The notes under the pieces were generated by a model that searched no databases, was not told where the DNA came from, and saw only the letters and a list, made by a program, of their open reading frames with translations. Both the position numbers and the translations under genes were made by a program. A stretch of DNA of 64,000 bases, taken from positions 1 to 64,000 of the forward strand of contig JAHEBA010000002.1 of the NCBI GenBank assembly GCA_024642465.1. Direction: 5' to 3'. Origin of the DNA: Alphaproteobacteria bacterium (GTDB lineage: Bacteria; Pseudomonadota; Alphaproteobacteria; Rhizobiales; Aestuariivirgaceae). Shown piece by piece: positions 24,643-34,110 of this stretch (position 1 is the first letter of the stretch; each line of letters begins with the position of its first letter).

Positions 24643-27600
24643 TCAGATACCTGGCGACCGCCGCAGATCGAGAGTCATCGGGAATTCGGGGTGCGGCGAC
24701 TCGGGCTGCGGCATGTAGGAGCCGGCAGTATGACCATGGGCTTCGAAGCGTGCAAGCCGCCTCGCTTCGGCTTCATTGGCATTGACCGGAAATGTCTCGT
24801 AGTTTCTCCCGCCGGGGTGGGCCACATGATAGGTGCATCCACCAAGCGCGCGGCCGGTCCAGGTATCGAAAATATCAAAGGTCAGGGGCGCATCCACGTG
24901 CAGCACCGGATGCAGGGCCATTGCAGGCTGCCACGCCTTGAAGCGGATCGCACCGACAGACACATTTCCTGTGCCGGTCTTTTGCAATGGCACCTTGCGC
25001 CTGTTGCATGCAACGATATAGCGGTCCGGATCACTGGTCTCCAGCTTGACTTGCAGCCGCTCGGTGGAGCTGTCGGTGTACCTGACGGTACCACCAATAG
25101 CGCCGGTTTCACCAAGTACATGCCACGGCTCCAGCGCTTGGCGGATTTCCATGTGCACGCCCTCGTAGTCGACAGCTCCGCAGAACGGAAAACGGAATTC
25201 AGCCTGGGCTTCGAACCATTCCGGCCTGAGGTCGAAACCGTGAAGCCGCAGGTCACGCAATACATCGAGAAAGTCTTCCCACACAAAATGGGGAAGCATG
25301 AAGCGGTCGTGCAGAACCGTGCCCCAGCGAGTCAGGTTGCCGCTTACCGGGCTATGCCACAGTCTTGCAACAAGAGCCCGGATGAGCACCTGCTGCGCCA
25401 GGCTCATCCTGGCATTCGGCGGCATCTCGAAGCCCCGGAACTCGACAAGCCCGAGACGACCTGTGGGACCATCGGGCGAGTAGAGCTTGTCGATGCAGAT
25501 CTCGGCGCGATGTGTATTGCCGGTGACGTCGGTCAGCATGTTCCTCAGCAACCGGTCAACCAGCCACGGGAGAGGTGCTTCGCCTTTGCCGGGATCGGGA
25601 ATCTGCTGCAGCGCTATTTCAAGTTCGTACAGGCTGTCGTGACGCGCTTCATCGATCCGCGGCGCCTGGCTCGTCGGGCCGATAAACAGGCCGGAGAACA
25701 GGTAGGACAGGCTCGGATGACGTTGCCAGTGCAGGATCAGGCTTCTCAACAGGTCCGGCCGGCGCAGGAACGGACTGTCCATCGTCGTGGACCCACCGAC
25801 GACGACGTGATTGCCACCGCCAGTGCCGGTATGCTTGCCATCAATCATGAACTTGTCGGCACCGAGACGGGTCTGCCTGGCCTCCTCGTAGATTGCCTCG
25901 GTCGTTGCAACACACTCGTCCCAGCTCGATGCGGGGTGGATGTTGACCTCGACGACGCCCGGGTCAGGCGCAACGCGGATCACATTCATGCGCGGGTCGG
26001 ACGGAGGCGCATATCCCTCGATGTGGATGGGCAGGCCAAGCTTCTTCGCAGCTTTCTCCGTCGCAGCTATCAGTTCCAGATAGTCTTCCAGCCGCTCGAC
26101 CGGCGGCATGAAGACACACAGGCGACCATCGCGTGGTTCAATGGCCAGCGCGGTTCGCACGGAGCCACCGAGCTCTCCGATTTCCTGTTCGATCACATCC
26201 TGCACGCGGCCGCCGGGCGTGAAAGACGCCACAGACTGTGCATGTCCGTCCGGACCCTCTTCCAGCCGGTCAGGCGCTGCATAATCCGGCAGCGGACCTC
26301 TTGGTTCAGTCGGATCGGCAATGTGGACATAAGGGTATTGCGAAGGTGGAACATAGGGCAGTGAGCCCAGCGGCAACCTGAAACCGACGGGACTGTCGCC
26401 TGGTACCAGGAACAGGTTGCCACGCCGGGTTGTCCATTTTTCCGATTTCCAGCGCGGGCCCGATGCCTTTGCCTGCCAGCGCTGGATGGGAAGAACAAAG
26501 CCTGATGGTTCGTTGAGGCCGCGGCTGAAGACCTTGGCTATCCGATGGCGCTCTTCAGGATCCTTCAGCTTTGAATTTTCCGGTGACACATTGTCCGGCA
26601 GGCTCGCTTCCTTGATTATCCATTCAGCCGGATCTTCAAAGGCTGGCGCGACAAAATCCTGATCGACTCCCAGCTCGCTCGCAATCGCTCCTAGCAATTC
26701 ACTTGCCTTGCCGGCATCGGCGCCGGTGTCCTTGCTTTCTTCGGCAACAAGCGAGGCGTCCGACCAGATCGGCTTGCCGTCCTGACGCCAGTAGAGCGAG
26801 AATGTCCATCTCGGCAGCGTCTCACCAGGGTACCACTTGCCCTGGCCATAGTGCAGGAAGCCACCTGGTGCAAAGCGATCTCGCAGCCGTCGGATCAGCT
26901 GGTCGGCCAGTTCGCGCTTCCGTGGCCCGACTGCGTCCGTGTTCCATTCGGCCGATTCAAAATCGTCAATCGAAACGAATGTAGGCTCACCTCCCATGGT
27001 CAGACGGACATCGCCTGCGGCAAGCGACGCATCAACCTTGCGCCCGAGCTCATCAAGAGCGTGCCAGGCCTCATCCGAAAACGGCCTGGTTATGCGCGGA
27101 TGCTCGGCCACACGGTCGACCTTCATATCGAAGGCAAAATCCACGTTTGCGAAACTTGCCGTGCCGCTGATCGGCGCCGCGTTGCGATAATGCGGTGTGG
27201 CTGCCAGCGGGATATGGCTTTCGCCAGTGAGAAGACCGGAGGTCGGATCAAGGCCGATCCATCCGGCACCCGGAATGAAGACCTCTGCCCATGCGTGGAG
27301 ATCGGTGAAGTCATGGTCGGTGCCGGGTGGCCCATCCAGCGTCACCAGATCCGGTTTCAGCTGGATCAGGTAGCCTGACACAAATCGGGCGGCAAGGCCG
27401 AGATGACGAAGCATCTGGACGAGCAGCCAGGACGTGTCACGACATGATCCCTTGCCGAGGTCCAGCGTCTCCTCCGGCGTCTGAACACCCGGTTCCATGC
27501 GGATGACGTAGCTGATCTCTCGAGACAGGCGTGCATTGAGGTTGACGACGAAATCTACGGTTCGCTGTTTCGTCTTATCGACACTGGAGAGAAACTGCTT

Positions 27601-27981
27601 CAGCAGCGGTCCTGCAGGTTCCGGCGTCCTGTAGATTACTAGGTCAGGTCCGAGATCCACATCGTAGTCGAACGGATACTCCTCGGCAGCTTCCTCGACA
27701 AAGAAATCAAACGGGTTGTAGACCGTCATGTCTGCAACTAGGTCAACCTCGATTTTCAATTCGGTCACCGGCTCGGGAAACACGAAACGGGATTGCCAGT
27801 TGCCGTAAGGATCCTGCTGGTGGTTCACAAAGTGTTTTGTGGGGCTGACCTTGAGTGAATGTGAAATCACTCTTGTCCGGCTATGGGGAGCCGGCCGCAG
27901 ACGAACAATCTGCGGTGCGAGAGAAACCGGGCGGTCATACCGATAGTGGGTCAGGTGGTAGATTGAAGCCTTGATCGACAT
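24643..27981 (-). CDS. Transglutaminase-like protein with DUF2126 domain
   Basis: An 1112-residue protein. The N-terminal transglutaminase domain (about 1-290) has the triad Cys in [14 protein letters not shown], His in [10 protein letters not shown] and Asp in IGLDPTSGL. The remainder (about 310-1110) is the large DUF2126 region, with [49 protein letters not shown] and [12 protein letters not shown]. The latter part resembles glutamate-cysteine-ligase/glutamine-synthetase-like amidoligase folds by published prediction. It is the first gene of the operon. The combination transglutaminase + ATP-grasp + alpha-E + transglutaminase suggests synthesis and turnover of an unidentified peptide. Length is normal for the family. 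Confidence 0.85.
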   Translation of the reverse strand: MSIKASIYHLTHYRYDRPVSLAPQIVRLRPAPHSRTRVISHSLKVSPTKHFVNHQQDPYGNWQSRFVFPEPVTELKIEVDLVADMTVYNPFDFFVEEAAEEYPFDYDVDLGPDLVIYRTPEPAGPLLKQFLSSVDKTKQRTVDFVVNLNARLSREISYVIRMEPGVQTPEETLDLGKGSCRDTSWLLVQMLRHLGLAARFVSGYLIQLKPDLVTLDGPPGTDHDFTDLHAWAEVFIPGAGWIGLDPTSGLLTGESHIPLAATPHYRNAAPISGTASFANVDFAFDMKVDRVAEHPRITRPFSDEAWHALDELGRKVDASLAAGDVRLTMGGEPTFVSIDDFESAEWNTDAVGPRKRELADQLIRRLRDRFAPGGFLHYGQGKWYPGETLPRWTFSLYWRQDGKPIWSDASLVAEESKDTGADAGKASELLGAIASELGVDQDFVAPAFEDPAEWIIKEASLPDNVSPENSKLKDPEERHRIAKVFSRGLNEPSGFVLPIQRWQAKASGPRWKSEKWTTRRGNLFLVPGDSPVGFRLPLGSLPYVPPSQYPYVHIADPTEPRGPLPDYAAPDRLEEGPDGHAQSVASFTPGGRVQDVIEQEIGELGGSVRTALAIEPRDGRLCVFMPPVERLEDYLELIAATEKAAKKLGLPIHIEGYAPPSDPRMNVIRVAPDPGVVEVNIHPASSWDECVATTEAIYEEARQTRLGADKFMIDGKHTGTGGGNHVVVGGSTTMDSPFLRRPDLLRSLILHWQRHPSLSYLFSGLFIGPTSQAPRIDEARHDSLYELEIALQQIPDPGKGEAPLPWLVDRLLRNMLTDVTGNTHRAEICIDKLYSPDGPTGRLGLVEFRGFEMPPNARMSLAQQVLIRALVARLWHSPVSGNLTRWGTVLHDRFMLPHFVWEDFLDVLRDLRLHGFDLRPEWFEAQAEFRFPFCGAVDYEGVHMEIRQALEPWHVLGETGAIGGTVRYTDSSTERLQVKLETSDPDRYIVACNRRKVPLQKTGTGNVSVGAIRFKAWQPAMALHPVLHVDAPLTFDIFDTWTGRALGGCTYHVAHPGGRNYETFPVNANEAEARRLARFEAHGHTAGSYMPQPESPHPEFPMTLDLRRSPGI

Positions 27982-28234
27982 ATGTCAGGGGAACCGTTGC
28001 TTTTCAGTGGTACCATTTCATCGATAGCAATATTGCACAAGCTGGACCGTGAATGGTCTGGGCGAACAATAAGGCACTAATCATCTTGTGGTCTCTTCAG
28101 CATTGCATCGCTATCAGTATGCAGACGAAGTCGTCGCCACGCTGGCGTCTGCAATCAGGTGCGCGCATGCGTGGCGTGATGGAGTATGGCAAGTTCGTAG
28201 GTTCTCGCGGCTGACACGGCGGCTTACCGGTTCG

Positions 28235-28864
28235 TCAGTTCAGCAAACCGCTTTCCTTGATCCCGTCAAATACGAACTGCACTGCCAGTGCTGCGAGCAG
28301 TACGCCAAGGACCCGCGAGACGACGTGCACGCCCGTCAGACCCAGGACCTTCTGCACCTGGGCAGCCGCAATCATCAGGATAAAGGTCACGGCCAGCACC
28401 GCGAGCAAGGCTGCCACGACCACTGTCATTCCAGCAGGATCACCGCTTTCGCTGGCCATGAGCAGAATCGCCGCGCCGATCGCTCCGGGACCGGCGATAA
28501 GTGGCGTCGCCAGCGGGAATACCGAGATGTCATCCCGGCCGGCAGCTTCTGCTTCTTCCTCCGGCGTCGTGGATGTGCCGCCGGACATCCGAGCAAACAC
28601 CAGGTCAAGCGCGATAAGGAACAGCAGAAGACCGCCTGCCGTCCGCATTGCCGCCAGCGAGATGCCAAGATGGCCGAGTAGCGGCCTGCCGAAGAACGCA
28701 AAGAATAACAGGATGCCAGACGCAACAAGGATCGCTCGCATGGCCAGCTTGCGCCGTTCAGCTGACGTGTTCTTGGCTGTCAGCGCTGCAAACACCACTG
28801 CGACGTCCGGGGGCCCGATCGTTGCGAAGAAGGTGGTGAATGCAATGACTGCAGTCTCGATCAT
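28235..28864 (-). CDS. MarC-family integral membrane protein
   Basis: A 209-residue inner-membrane protein with about six hydrophobic helices. Family motifs include FTTFFATIGPPDVAVVFAALT at the N terminus (the usual NP of this region is replaced by PD) and FPLATPLIAGPGAIGAAILL in the centre. GVHVVSRVLGVLLAALAVQFVFDGIKE closes the protein. MarC/NAAT proteins are poorly characterised and some transport amino acids. It is not closely coupled to either neighbour: 250 bases separate it from the DUF2126 gene, and it is divergent from the hydrolase at 29070. Confidence 0.8.
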   Translation of the reverse strand: MIETAVIAFTTFFATIGPPDVAVVFAALTAKNTSAERRKLAMRAILVASGILLFFAFFGRPLLGHLGISLAAMRTAGGLLLFLIALDLVFARMSGGTSTTPEEEAEAAGRDDISVFPLATPLIAGPGAIGAAILLMASESGDPAGMTVVVAALLAVLAVTFILMIAAAQVQKVLGLTGVHVVSRVLGVLLAALAVQFVFDGIKESGLLN

Positions 28865-29069
28865 GACAGTGACGGTAGACGACGACAGGGATCATGAACA
28901 TCCCCTGCAATTGCTGCTCCGGTGAAAATGCGCCAAGCGTAGCCATGCGAGGTGCCGCGGTTCCAGTCCATGCTTCTTGCCAGCGAATTTGGGTGAGTTC
29001 ACTGTCGACCTGCAACGAGGGCAGCTGTGCCAGATACGGGACTGCTGAAATCTAAAGGGGAGAACAGTC

Positions 29070-30089
29070 GTGAGCGACTACGAGGTTTTCGAGCTGGGCC
29101 CGACAAGCCTTGCCTGTGGCATCCGGCTGCCCGCCATGCACATCGCCTATCGTGTCTATGGCAGCCTGAACCGGGACAAGTCCAATCTCATCCTCTATCC
29201 GACCTCCTACGGGGCGCATCATTCAGACATTGACTGGTTGATAGGTGCGGACCGGATTCTTGATCCGGCGCGGTATTTCATCGTCATTCCGAACCAGCTC
29301 GGAAACGGGCTGTCGACAAGCCCCAGCAACCTGCCGGCTCCCTTCGTAAAGGGCAGGGCACCTGCATTCAGCCACTGGGACAATGTTGCGGCACAGGACA
29401 GGCTGTTGCGCGAAGTGCTGGGCGTCGACCGCATTGCCCTGATCTATGGCTGGTCCATGGGCGGACAGCAGGCGTTGCACTGGGGTGCACTCCATCCTGA
29501 CAGGGTTGAACGCATCTGCGTCACGTGCACATCGGCGAGGACCAGTCCGCACAACAAGCTGTTTCTCGAAAGCCTTCGGCTAGCGCTCACAGCTGACCCT
29601 GCATGGCGGGATGGCTGGTTTGCCGAAACACCGGTTCGGGGCTTGCGGGCATTTGCGAGAATCTATGCCAGCTGGGCGCAGAGCCAGGCCTTTTATCGAC
29701 GAAAGCTTTGGGCCGGCGCGGGATTTGACTCACTTGACGACTTCATCTTGCGGGCCTGGGAAGGCAATTTCATGCGACGGGATCCGATGGATCTCCTGTC
29801 AATGATAGATACCTGGATCCAGTCTGATATTTCGGCGGCAGAGCCCTTCAGCGGCGATCTTTCGGCAGCGCTGGGTACAATAACAGTGCCGACAATCGTC
29901 ATGCCTTCCACCACGGATCTTTATTTCACGCTGGCAGACAGCGAGATCGAAACGGCAAAGATGCCCAACGCCGAGTTGCGCCCCATCGTCTCGGACTGGG
30001 GACACAGGGCCGGCAATCCTGTTGCCTCACCGGATGACGAGACTTTCATTCGACAAGCTGTCCGCGACCTCCTCGAAAGCAGCGATTGA
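29070..30089 (+). CDS. Alpha/beta hydrolase, homoserine O-acetyltransferase (MetX)-like
   Basis: A 339-residue alpha/beta-hydrolase. The nucleophile elbow GWSMGGQQALHWG contains the catalytic Ser. The Asp lies in the MPSTTDLYFT segment and the His in SDWGHRAGNP. The N-terminal LPAMHIAYRVYGSLNRDKSNLILYPTSYG and the oxyanion region IVIPNQLGNGLSTSPSN match MetX-like proteins, which transfer acetyl groups to homoserine, but many homologues are plain hydrolases. The canonical N-ALTG motif of true MetX is replaced (TSYGAHHSD), favouring hydrolase activity. The start is GTG 29070 with GGGGAG upstream. It is monocistronic. Confidence 0.75.
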   Translation: MSDYEVFELGPTSLACGIRLPAMHIAYRVYGSLNRDKSNLILYPTSYGAHHSDIDWLIGADRILDPARYFIVIPNQLGNGLSTSPSNLPAPFVKGRAPAFSHWDNVAAQDRLLREVLGVDRIALIYGWSMGGQQALHWGALHPDRVERICVTCTSARTSPHNKLFLESLRLALTADPAWRDGWFAETPVRGLRAFARIYASWAQSQAFYRRKLWAGAGFDSLDDFILRAWEGNFMRRDPMDLLSMIDTWIQSDISAAEPFSGDLSAALGTITVPTIVMPSTTDLYFTLADSEIETAKMPNAELRPIVSDWGHRAGNPVASPDDETFIRQAVRDLLESSD

Positions 30090-30299
30090 AGCGGTGTCGG
30101 AACACGCGAGCTGGTGCAGCGCCAATGGCCGTCCGATGCGAGGGTGTCCATGAACTGCGGTAATTGAGATTTACAGGAACAACCTGGCCGCTCGGCCGCC
30201 TGCCGCGTTCAGAGTGCGGTAATGCTGTTTGATCCTTCAACGTTAAGATTTGCCACGTAGCCTGACGCGCCTACCTTCTAATGATCCGGAGCCAGGCTT

Positions 30300-31166
30300 G
30301 TGCATTCAAACCCAGCAAACCAGACAGTGCGGATGGCAGACATCGCCGCAGCATTGAGCCATGCGCTCGACCTGACCGAGGGCCAACCTGCCGGCCATTG
30401 CCTGCGTTGCTGCTGGATTGGTGTCCATGTTGGCAGAGGTCTGGGGTTAAGCGATGCCGAGTTGTCAGACCTGTACTATGCAATCATGCTGAAGGACCTG
30501 GGTTGCAGCAGCAATGCGGCGCGTATCTGCAGCCACTACCTGACCGACGACCTGTCATTCAAGCGGGACTTCAAGCAGATTGATGGAAGCCTGCCTCAAG
30601 CGTTGCGATTCATTCTTGAGCACGCAGGGCTTCAGGCTGGAATGGCTGAGCGGTTCCGGACGCTGTACAAGGTTTTGTCCTATGGCGGCGAACTTGCGAA
30701 AGACCTCATCGAGACCCGTTGCACGCGCGGGGCCGACATAGCTGAAATGCTCAGGTTTGGTCCCGCTGTTCAGCAGACCATCCGCTGTCTTGATGAACAC
30801 TGGGACGGCACGGGCCTGCCCAACCGGATCAGCGGCAAGCTGATACCGCTGTACTCCCAGATCGCGCTCCTCTCGCAGGTGGCGGACGTATTCCACACCA
30901 TCGGAGGCAGAGAACTGGCGATCAGGGAAGTGCTGAACAGGTCCGGGACTTGGTTTGACCCGGAACTTGTCGGCAGCTTCCGATCCGTTGCAGCAGACAA
31001 GGCGATCTGGAGTGGCCTTGCAAACCCGGATCTGCAAGCCGAGGTCATCAACCTGCAACCGGTGTCCATCGACCGGAAGGTTGACGAAGACATGCTCGAC
31101 GACTTTGCTGAGGCTTTTGCAAAGGTGGTGGATGCCAAGAGCCCGTTCATGCCCCATCAAGTGTGA
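30300..31166 (+). pseudogene. HD-GYP-family regulatory protein, truncated before its catalytic domain
   Basis: A 288-residue open frame that matches the N-terminal half of a family of HD/HD-GYP proteins (usually about 420-500 residues, some ending in a LuxR helix-turn-helix). It contains AALSHALDLTEGQPAGH, LYYAIMLKDLGCSSNAARI, TRCTRGADIAEMLRFG and LDEHWDGTGLPN, a degenerate first HD-like module. The frame stops after AEAFAKVVDAKSPF, precisely where relatives continue with RHSxxVA and the true HD-GYP domain. No continuation was found in other frames. The dispersed repeat copy B begins about 100 bases after the stop, so truncation by insertion or deletion is likely. The start is GTG 30300 with GGAG upstream. 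Confidence 0.65.
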
Positions 31167-31712
31167 TCAACATGTCCTTTGCGGAGGCGCGACGCAGCGC
31201 GATGAGCGGTTGGTAATCTGGGGTCGGCGTTTGGCTCAACTGGCGATTCCGCCGCGCGATTGCTGCAATCCCTGCTGCGCCAGATATTTTCCCTGTTAAC
31301 TCTCGGAATTTCCCTGTTCGGCAAAATGAATTCCCTGTTCGCCTGAGTAGGGAATTTGCCCTCTAACGCGCTGATTTGCAGACGCTTTTGTCGGTCAGAA
31401 ATCCACAATATTGGGCGAAAACGCGAAAATTCCCTGTAAATTCCCGTATATCAGGGAAATCTTGATCAGAGACTGGTTCGCGACAGACTGCGTCGCCCAC
31501 CACCTTTTCCCTCCTTTCCGTTCCGTACCGGCGGTCGCCAGGAATGCCTTGGCCGTCGACATTGTATTCACGGAAAGGTTGAGCGATGATCGCTTTGCGC
31601 ACCAGCATCGACCAGCGCTGTAGACAGGGCACCCAGCCCGTTGGGGCAAACGCCGGTGACTGTTGGGGAGCGTGATTGACGCCGATCCACCTTACCACAC
31701 GGGGAGCACATC
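31167..31712. other. Gene-free region containing dispersed repeat copy B
   Basis: About 550 bases with no credible gene. It contains the repeat at 31270-31504. An 8-bp inverted repeat (CTTTCCGT ... ACGGAAAG, within about 31510-31580) follows, and then the acetamidase leader with a GGGGAGC ribosome-binding site. Confidence 0.5.
31270..31504. repeat. Dispersed repeat, copy B
   Basis: Direct-orientation second copy of the block at 15416-15646. The identical 33-base core is at 31413-31445 and the 29-base block with one mismatch is at 31467-31495. Both copies end with a shared ACCACC. It lies immediately downstream of the truncated HD-GYP gene. There are no terminal inverted repeats or target duplications that I could recognise. 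Confidence 0.8.
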
Positions 31713-32702
31713 ATGTCTTGGATTACCCAGTCTTACATGGGCAAGAAGGCCGTTGCTCGCGGCAAGGCAGGCAAATCGCACAACCTCAACAAGGCTGTTC
31801 AAGGGGACTACCATTACGTCTACGGGCCCTATGCGAAACCGGTGCTCACCATCGATCCGGGCGACATTATCGTTGCCGAAACCGAGGATGCCTTCGGCGG
31901 GGTGATCAAGACCGTCGACGATCTGCCCTCGCAAAAACTGAACATGCCGTTCGTCAATCCGCAATGCGGGCCTGTCGCTGTGACCGGTGCCGAAAAGGGC
32001 GACGTGCTTTGCGTTCACATCCATTCGATCAAGCCGCGCGGGCCGCAGCCCGTCGGCACCTCGGCGCTCATCCCCGAGTTCGGTGGACTGGTTTCCAACT
32101 CCTCCACGGCGCTGCTCAACCCTCCGCTGCCCGAACGGGTAATGAAGTACGAGGTAACCGAGGACGGGGTGAAATTCTCCGACCGGGTGATGCTGCCCTA
32201 CGAGCCGTTCATCGGGACCCTGGGCGTGTCGCCGGAGATCGAGGCGGTCTCATCGCTGCAGCCGGACTACTGGGGCGGCAACATGGACCTGCCGGACGTC
32301 GCTCCGGGCGCCGTCATCTATTTTCCCGTGCTGCACAAGGATGCCTATCTCTATCTGGGCGATTGTCATGGCCGGCAAGGCGACGGCGAACTGTGCGGTG
32401 TGGCGGTGGAAATACCGTCGACCACCACCGTACAGGTGGACCTGATCAAGAACTGGCAGATCGCGTGGCCGCGGCTCGAGAACGAAGATTTCATCATGAC
32501 CATCGGGTCTGCCCGGCCGCTGGAAGATGCCGCGCGCATCGCCTACCGCGAACTCACCCGGTGGCTGGCCAGCGACTATGGCTTCGACGAACTGGAAGCC
32601 TATTTCCTGCTCACCCAGGCCGGCAAGGTGCGCCTCGGCAACATGGTCGATCCCAAGTACACGATCGGCGCATCAATCAAGAAAAGCTACATCAACCAGT
32701 AA
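31713..32702 (+). CDS. Acetamidase/formamidase family protein
   Basis: A 329-residue cytoplasmic hydrolase of the FmdA/AmdA family, which hydrolyses short amides to the acid and ammonia. Visible family motifs are PVLTIDPGDIIVAETEDAFGG near the N terminus, NPQCGPVAVTGAEKGDVLCVHI, and PYEPFIGTLGVSPE. Also present are YWGGNMDLPDVAPGAVIYFPV and the late GDCHGRQGDGELCGVAVEIP. The length is shorter than formamidases of about 400 residues but normal for the acetamidase branch. It is followed after 14 bases by an SDR. It converges with an amide-type ABC operon that encodes a second, unrelated amidase, supporting a role in amide use. Confidence 0.85.
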   Translation: MSWITQSYMGKKAVARGKAGKSHNLNKAVQGDYHYVYGPYAKPVLTIDPGDIIVAETEDAFGGVIKTVDDLPSQKLNMPFVNPQCGPVAVTGAEKGDVLCVHIHSIKPRGPQPVGTSALIPEFGGLVSNSSTALLNPPLPERVMKYEVTEDGVKFSDRVMLPYEPFIGTLGVSPEIEAVSSLQPDYWGGNMDLPDVAPGAVIYFPVLHKDAYLYLGDCHGRQGDGELCGVAVEIPSTTTVQVDLIKNWQIAWPRLENEDFIMTIGSARPLEDAARIAYRELTRWLASDYGFDELEAYFLLTQAGKVRLGNMVDPKYTIGASIKKSYINQ

Positions 32703-32716
32703 CAGGACGCCTCATC

Positions 32717-33478
32717 ATGGATCTCGGTCTGAAGGGTTTGAATGCCATCGTCACCGGCGGCAGCAAGGGCATTGGCCGCAGGGCCGCCGACATCTTTGCC
32801 GATGAAGGCGCCAACGTTTCAATCTGCGCGCGCAACCTGGCCGAGGTGAACGAAGCCGCGACAAGCCTTGCGGCAAAGGGCGTCAAGAGCCTGGGACGCA
32901 CGGTCGACGTGGGCGACAAGTCCTCACTCGACAACTGGGTCAAGGAAAGCGCCAGGGCTCTTGGCGGTATCGACATCGTGGTGGCCAACGTTTCGGCACT
33001 GGCTGTCGAGGACAATGAGGACGCGTGGAAGGCGGGTTTTGACGTCGACATGATGCACACGGTGCGGGTGGTGAACGCGGCGCTGCCGTATCTTGAGAAA
33101 TCGAACCATGGCGCCATCGTCATCGTCTCGTCGGTGTCCGGCCGCGAGGTTGACTTCACCGGACCGGCCTACGGCGCCTTCAAGGCCGCGCTGGTGCATT
33201 ATGCGCAGCGCATGGCCTTCCAGCTGGCTGCGAAAAACATTCGGGTCAACTCGGTGTCGCCTGGCAACACCTACTTCAAGGGTGGCGTGTGGGAGCATAT
33301 CGAGAAGAACATACCCGACCTGTTCGCCCAGGCGCTGGCGCTCAACCCGACCGGGCGCATGGCAACGCTGGAAGAAATCGGCCGCAGCATCGTCTTTCTC
33401 GCAAGTCCGGCCTCCAGCTTCACCATGGGCACCAACCTGGTGATCGACGGCGCTTTGACCAGGGGCGTGCAGCTCTAG
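32717..33478 (+). CDS. SDR-family oxidoreductase
   Basis: A 253-residue classical short-chain dehydrogenase. The cofactor motif TGGSKGIGRR (about residues 13-22) is followed by strand NVSICARN, whose Arg suggests NADP. NAG is replaced by VANVS near residue 92. Catalytic Ser in VIVSSVSG and Tyr-x-x-x-Lys in YGAFKAA are present. The C-terminal end IVFLASPASSFTMGTNLVIDGAL is typical of fatty-acyl or polyol SDRs. ATG 32717 is chosen by homology, since the frame is open far upstream without meaning. It is probably co-transcribed with the acetamidase. The stop overlaps the convergent nicotinamidase stop by four bases. Confidence 0.85.
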   Translation: MDLGLKGLNAIVTGGSKGIGRRAADIFADEGANVSICARNLAEVNEAATSLAAKGVKSLGRTVDVGDKSSLDNWVKESARALGGIDIVVANVSALAVEDNEDAWKAGFDVDMMHTVRVVNAALPYLEKSNHGAIVIVSSVSGREVDFTGPAYGAFKAALVHYAQRMAFQLAAKNIRVNSVSPGNTYFKGGVWEHIEKNIPDLFAQALALNPTGRMATLEEIGRSIVFLASPASSFTMGTNLVIDGALTRGVQL

Positions 33479-34110
33479 CGTATCGCGGAAGAATTGATCA
33501 GCGCGATGCCTTGCGCGCCCAGGCTGTCGCGGGTGGCCTGCGCCGAACCATCCATGTCGATGGCACGGCAGGCGTCTTCGATCACCAGGGTTTCGAACCG
33601 CTGGGCGTGGGCGTCCTCGGCAGAGTAGCGTACGCAAAAGTCGAACGCCAGTCCGCAACAGAACACCCGGGTCAGGCCTCTCTCGCGCAGATAGCCGGTC
33701 AGCCCCGTCGGTGTCGTCTTGTCGTTTTCGAAGAAGGCGGAGTAACTGTCGATTGCCGGGCGGAAACCCTTGCGGATCACCATTTCAGCCTTGGTCCATG
33801 ACAGGCTGTCATGGAACCGCGCGCCGGAGCTGCCCTGGATGCAGTGATCGGGCCACAAAGTCTGTGGGCCATAGGGCAGGGTGATCTGGCTGAACGGCTG
33901 CTTGCCCGGGTGACTGGACGCAAACGAGCTATGGCGGCGCGGGTGCCAGTCCTGGGTCAACACCACGTGCTCGAACCGGTTCACCAGGTCGTTGATAACC
34001 GGCACGACCTCGTGGCCACGCGGCACTGCCAGTGCGCCGCCGGGACAAAAGTCGTTCTGAACGTCGATCACCAGCAGGACGTCGCGCGGGCCTGTCGTGA
34101 TGGCGTTCAT
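33475..34110 (-). CDS. pncA: Nicotinamidase
   Basis: A 211-residue cysteine hydrolase that converts nicotinamide to nicotinic acid and ammonia in NAD salvage. The catalytic triad is D16 (LVIDVQNDF), K114 (VIRKGF) and C159 ([13 protein letters not shown]). The metal site is D54, H56 and H60 (TQDWHPRRH). Length is typical. It is the last gene of the minus-strand amide operon, with its start overlapping the acyl-CoA ligase stop by four bases. Given the operon, a role in deamidating an imported amide is possible beside NAD salvage. Confidence 0.9.
   Translation of the reverse strand: MNAITTGPRDVLLVIDVQNDFCPGGALAVPRGHEVVPVINDLVNRFEHVVLTQDWHPRRHSSFASSHPGKQPFSQITLPYGPQTLWPDHCIQGSSGARFHDSLSWTKAEMVIRKGFRPAIDSYSAFFENDKTTPTGLTGYLRERGLTRVFCCGLAFDFCVRYSAEDAHAQRFETLVIEDACRAIDMDGSAQATRDSLGAQGIALINSSAIR

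Noticed and set aside
24463..26364. Long plus-strand open frame of 633 codons
   Set aside because: It lies wholly antisense to the ATP-grasp/alpha-E and DUF2126 genes, whose protein motifs are clear. The antisense translation has no recognisable domain and is a GC-bias shadow.
29070..30089. True homoserine O-acetyltransferase MetX
   Set aside because: The MetX substrate motif near residue 50 is replaced and no methionine-pathway genes are adjacent, so only MetX-like is claimed.
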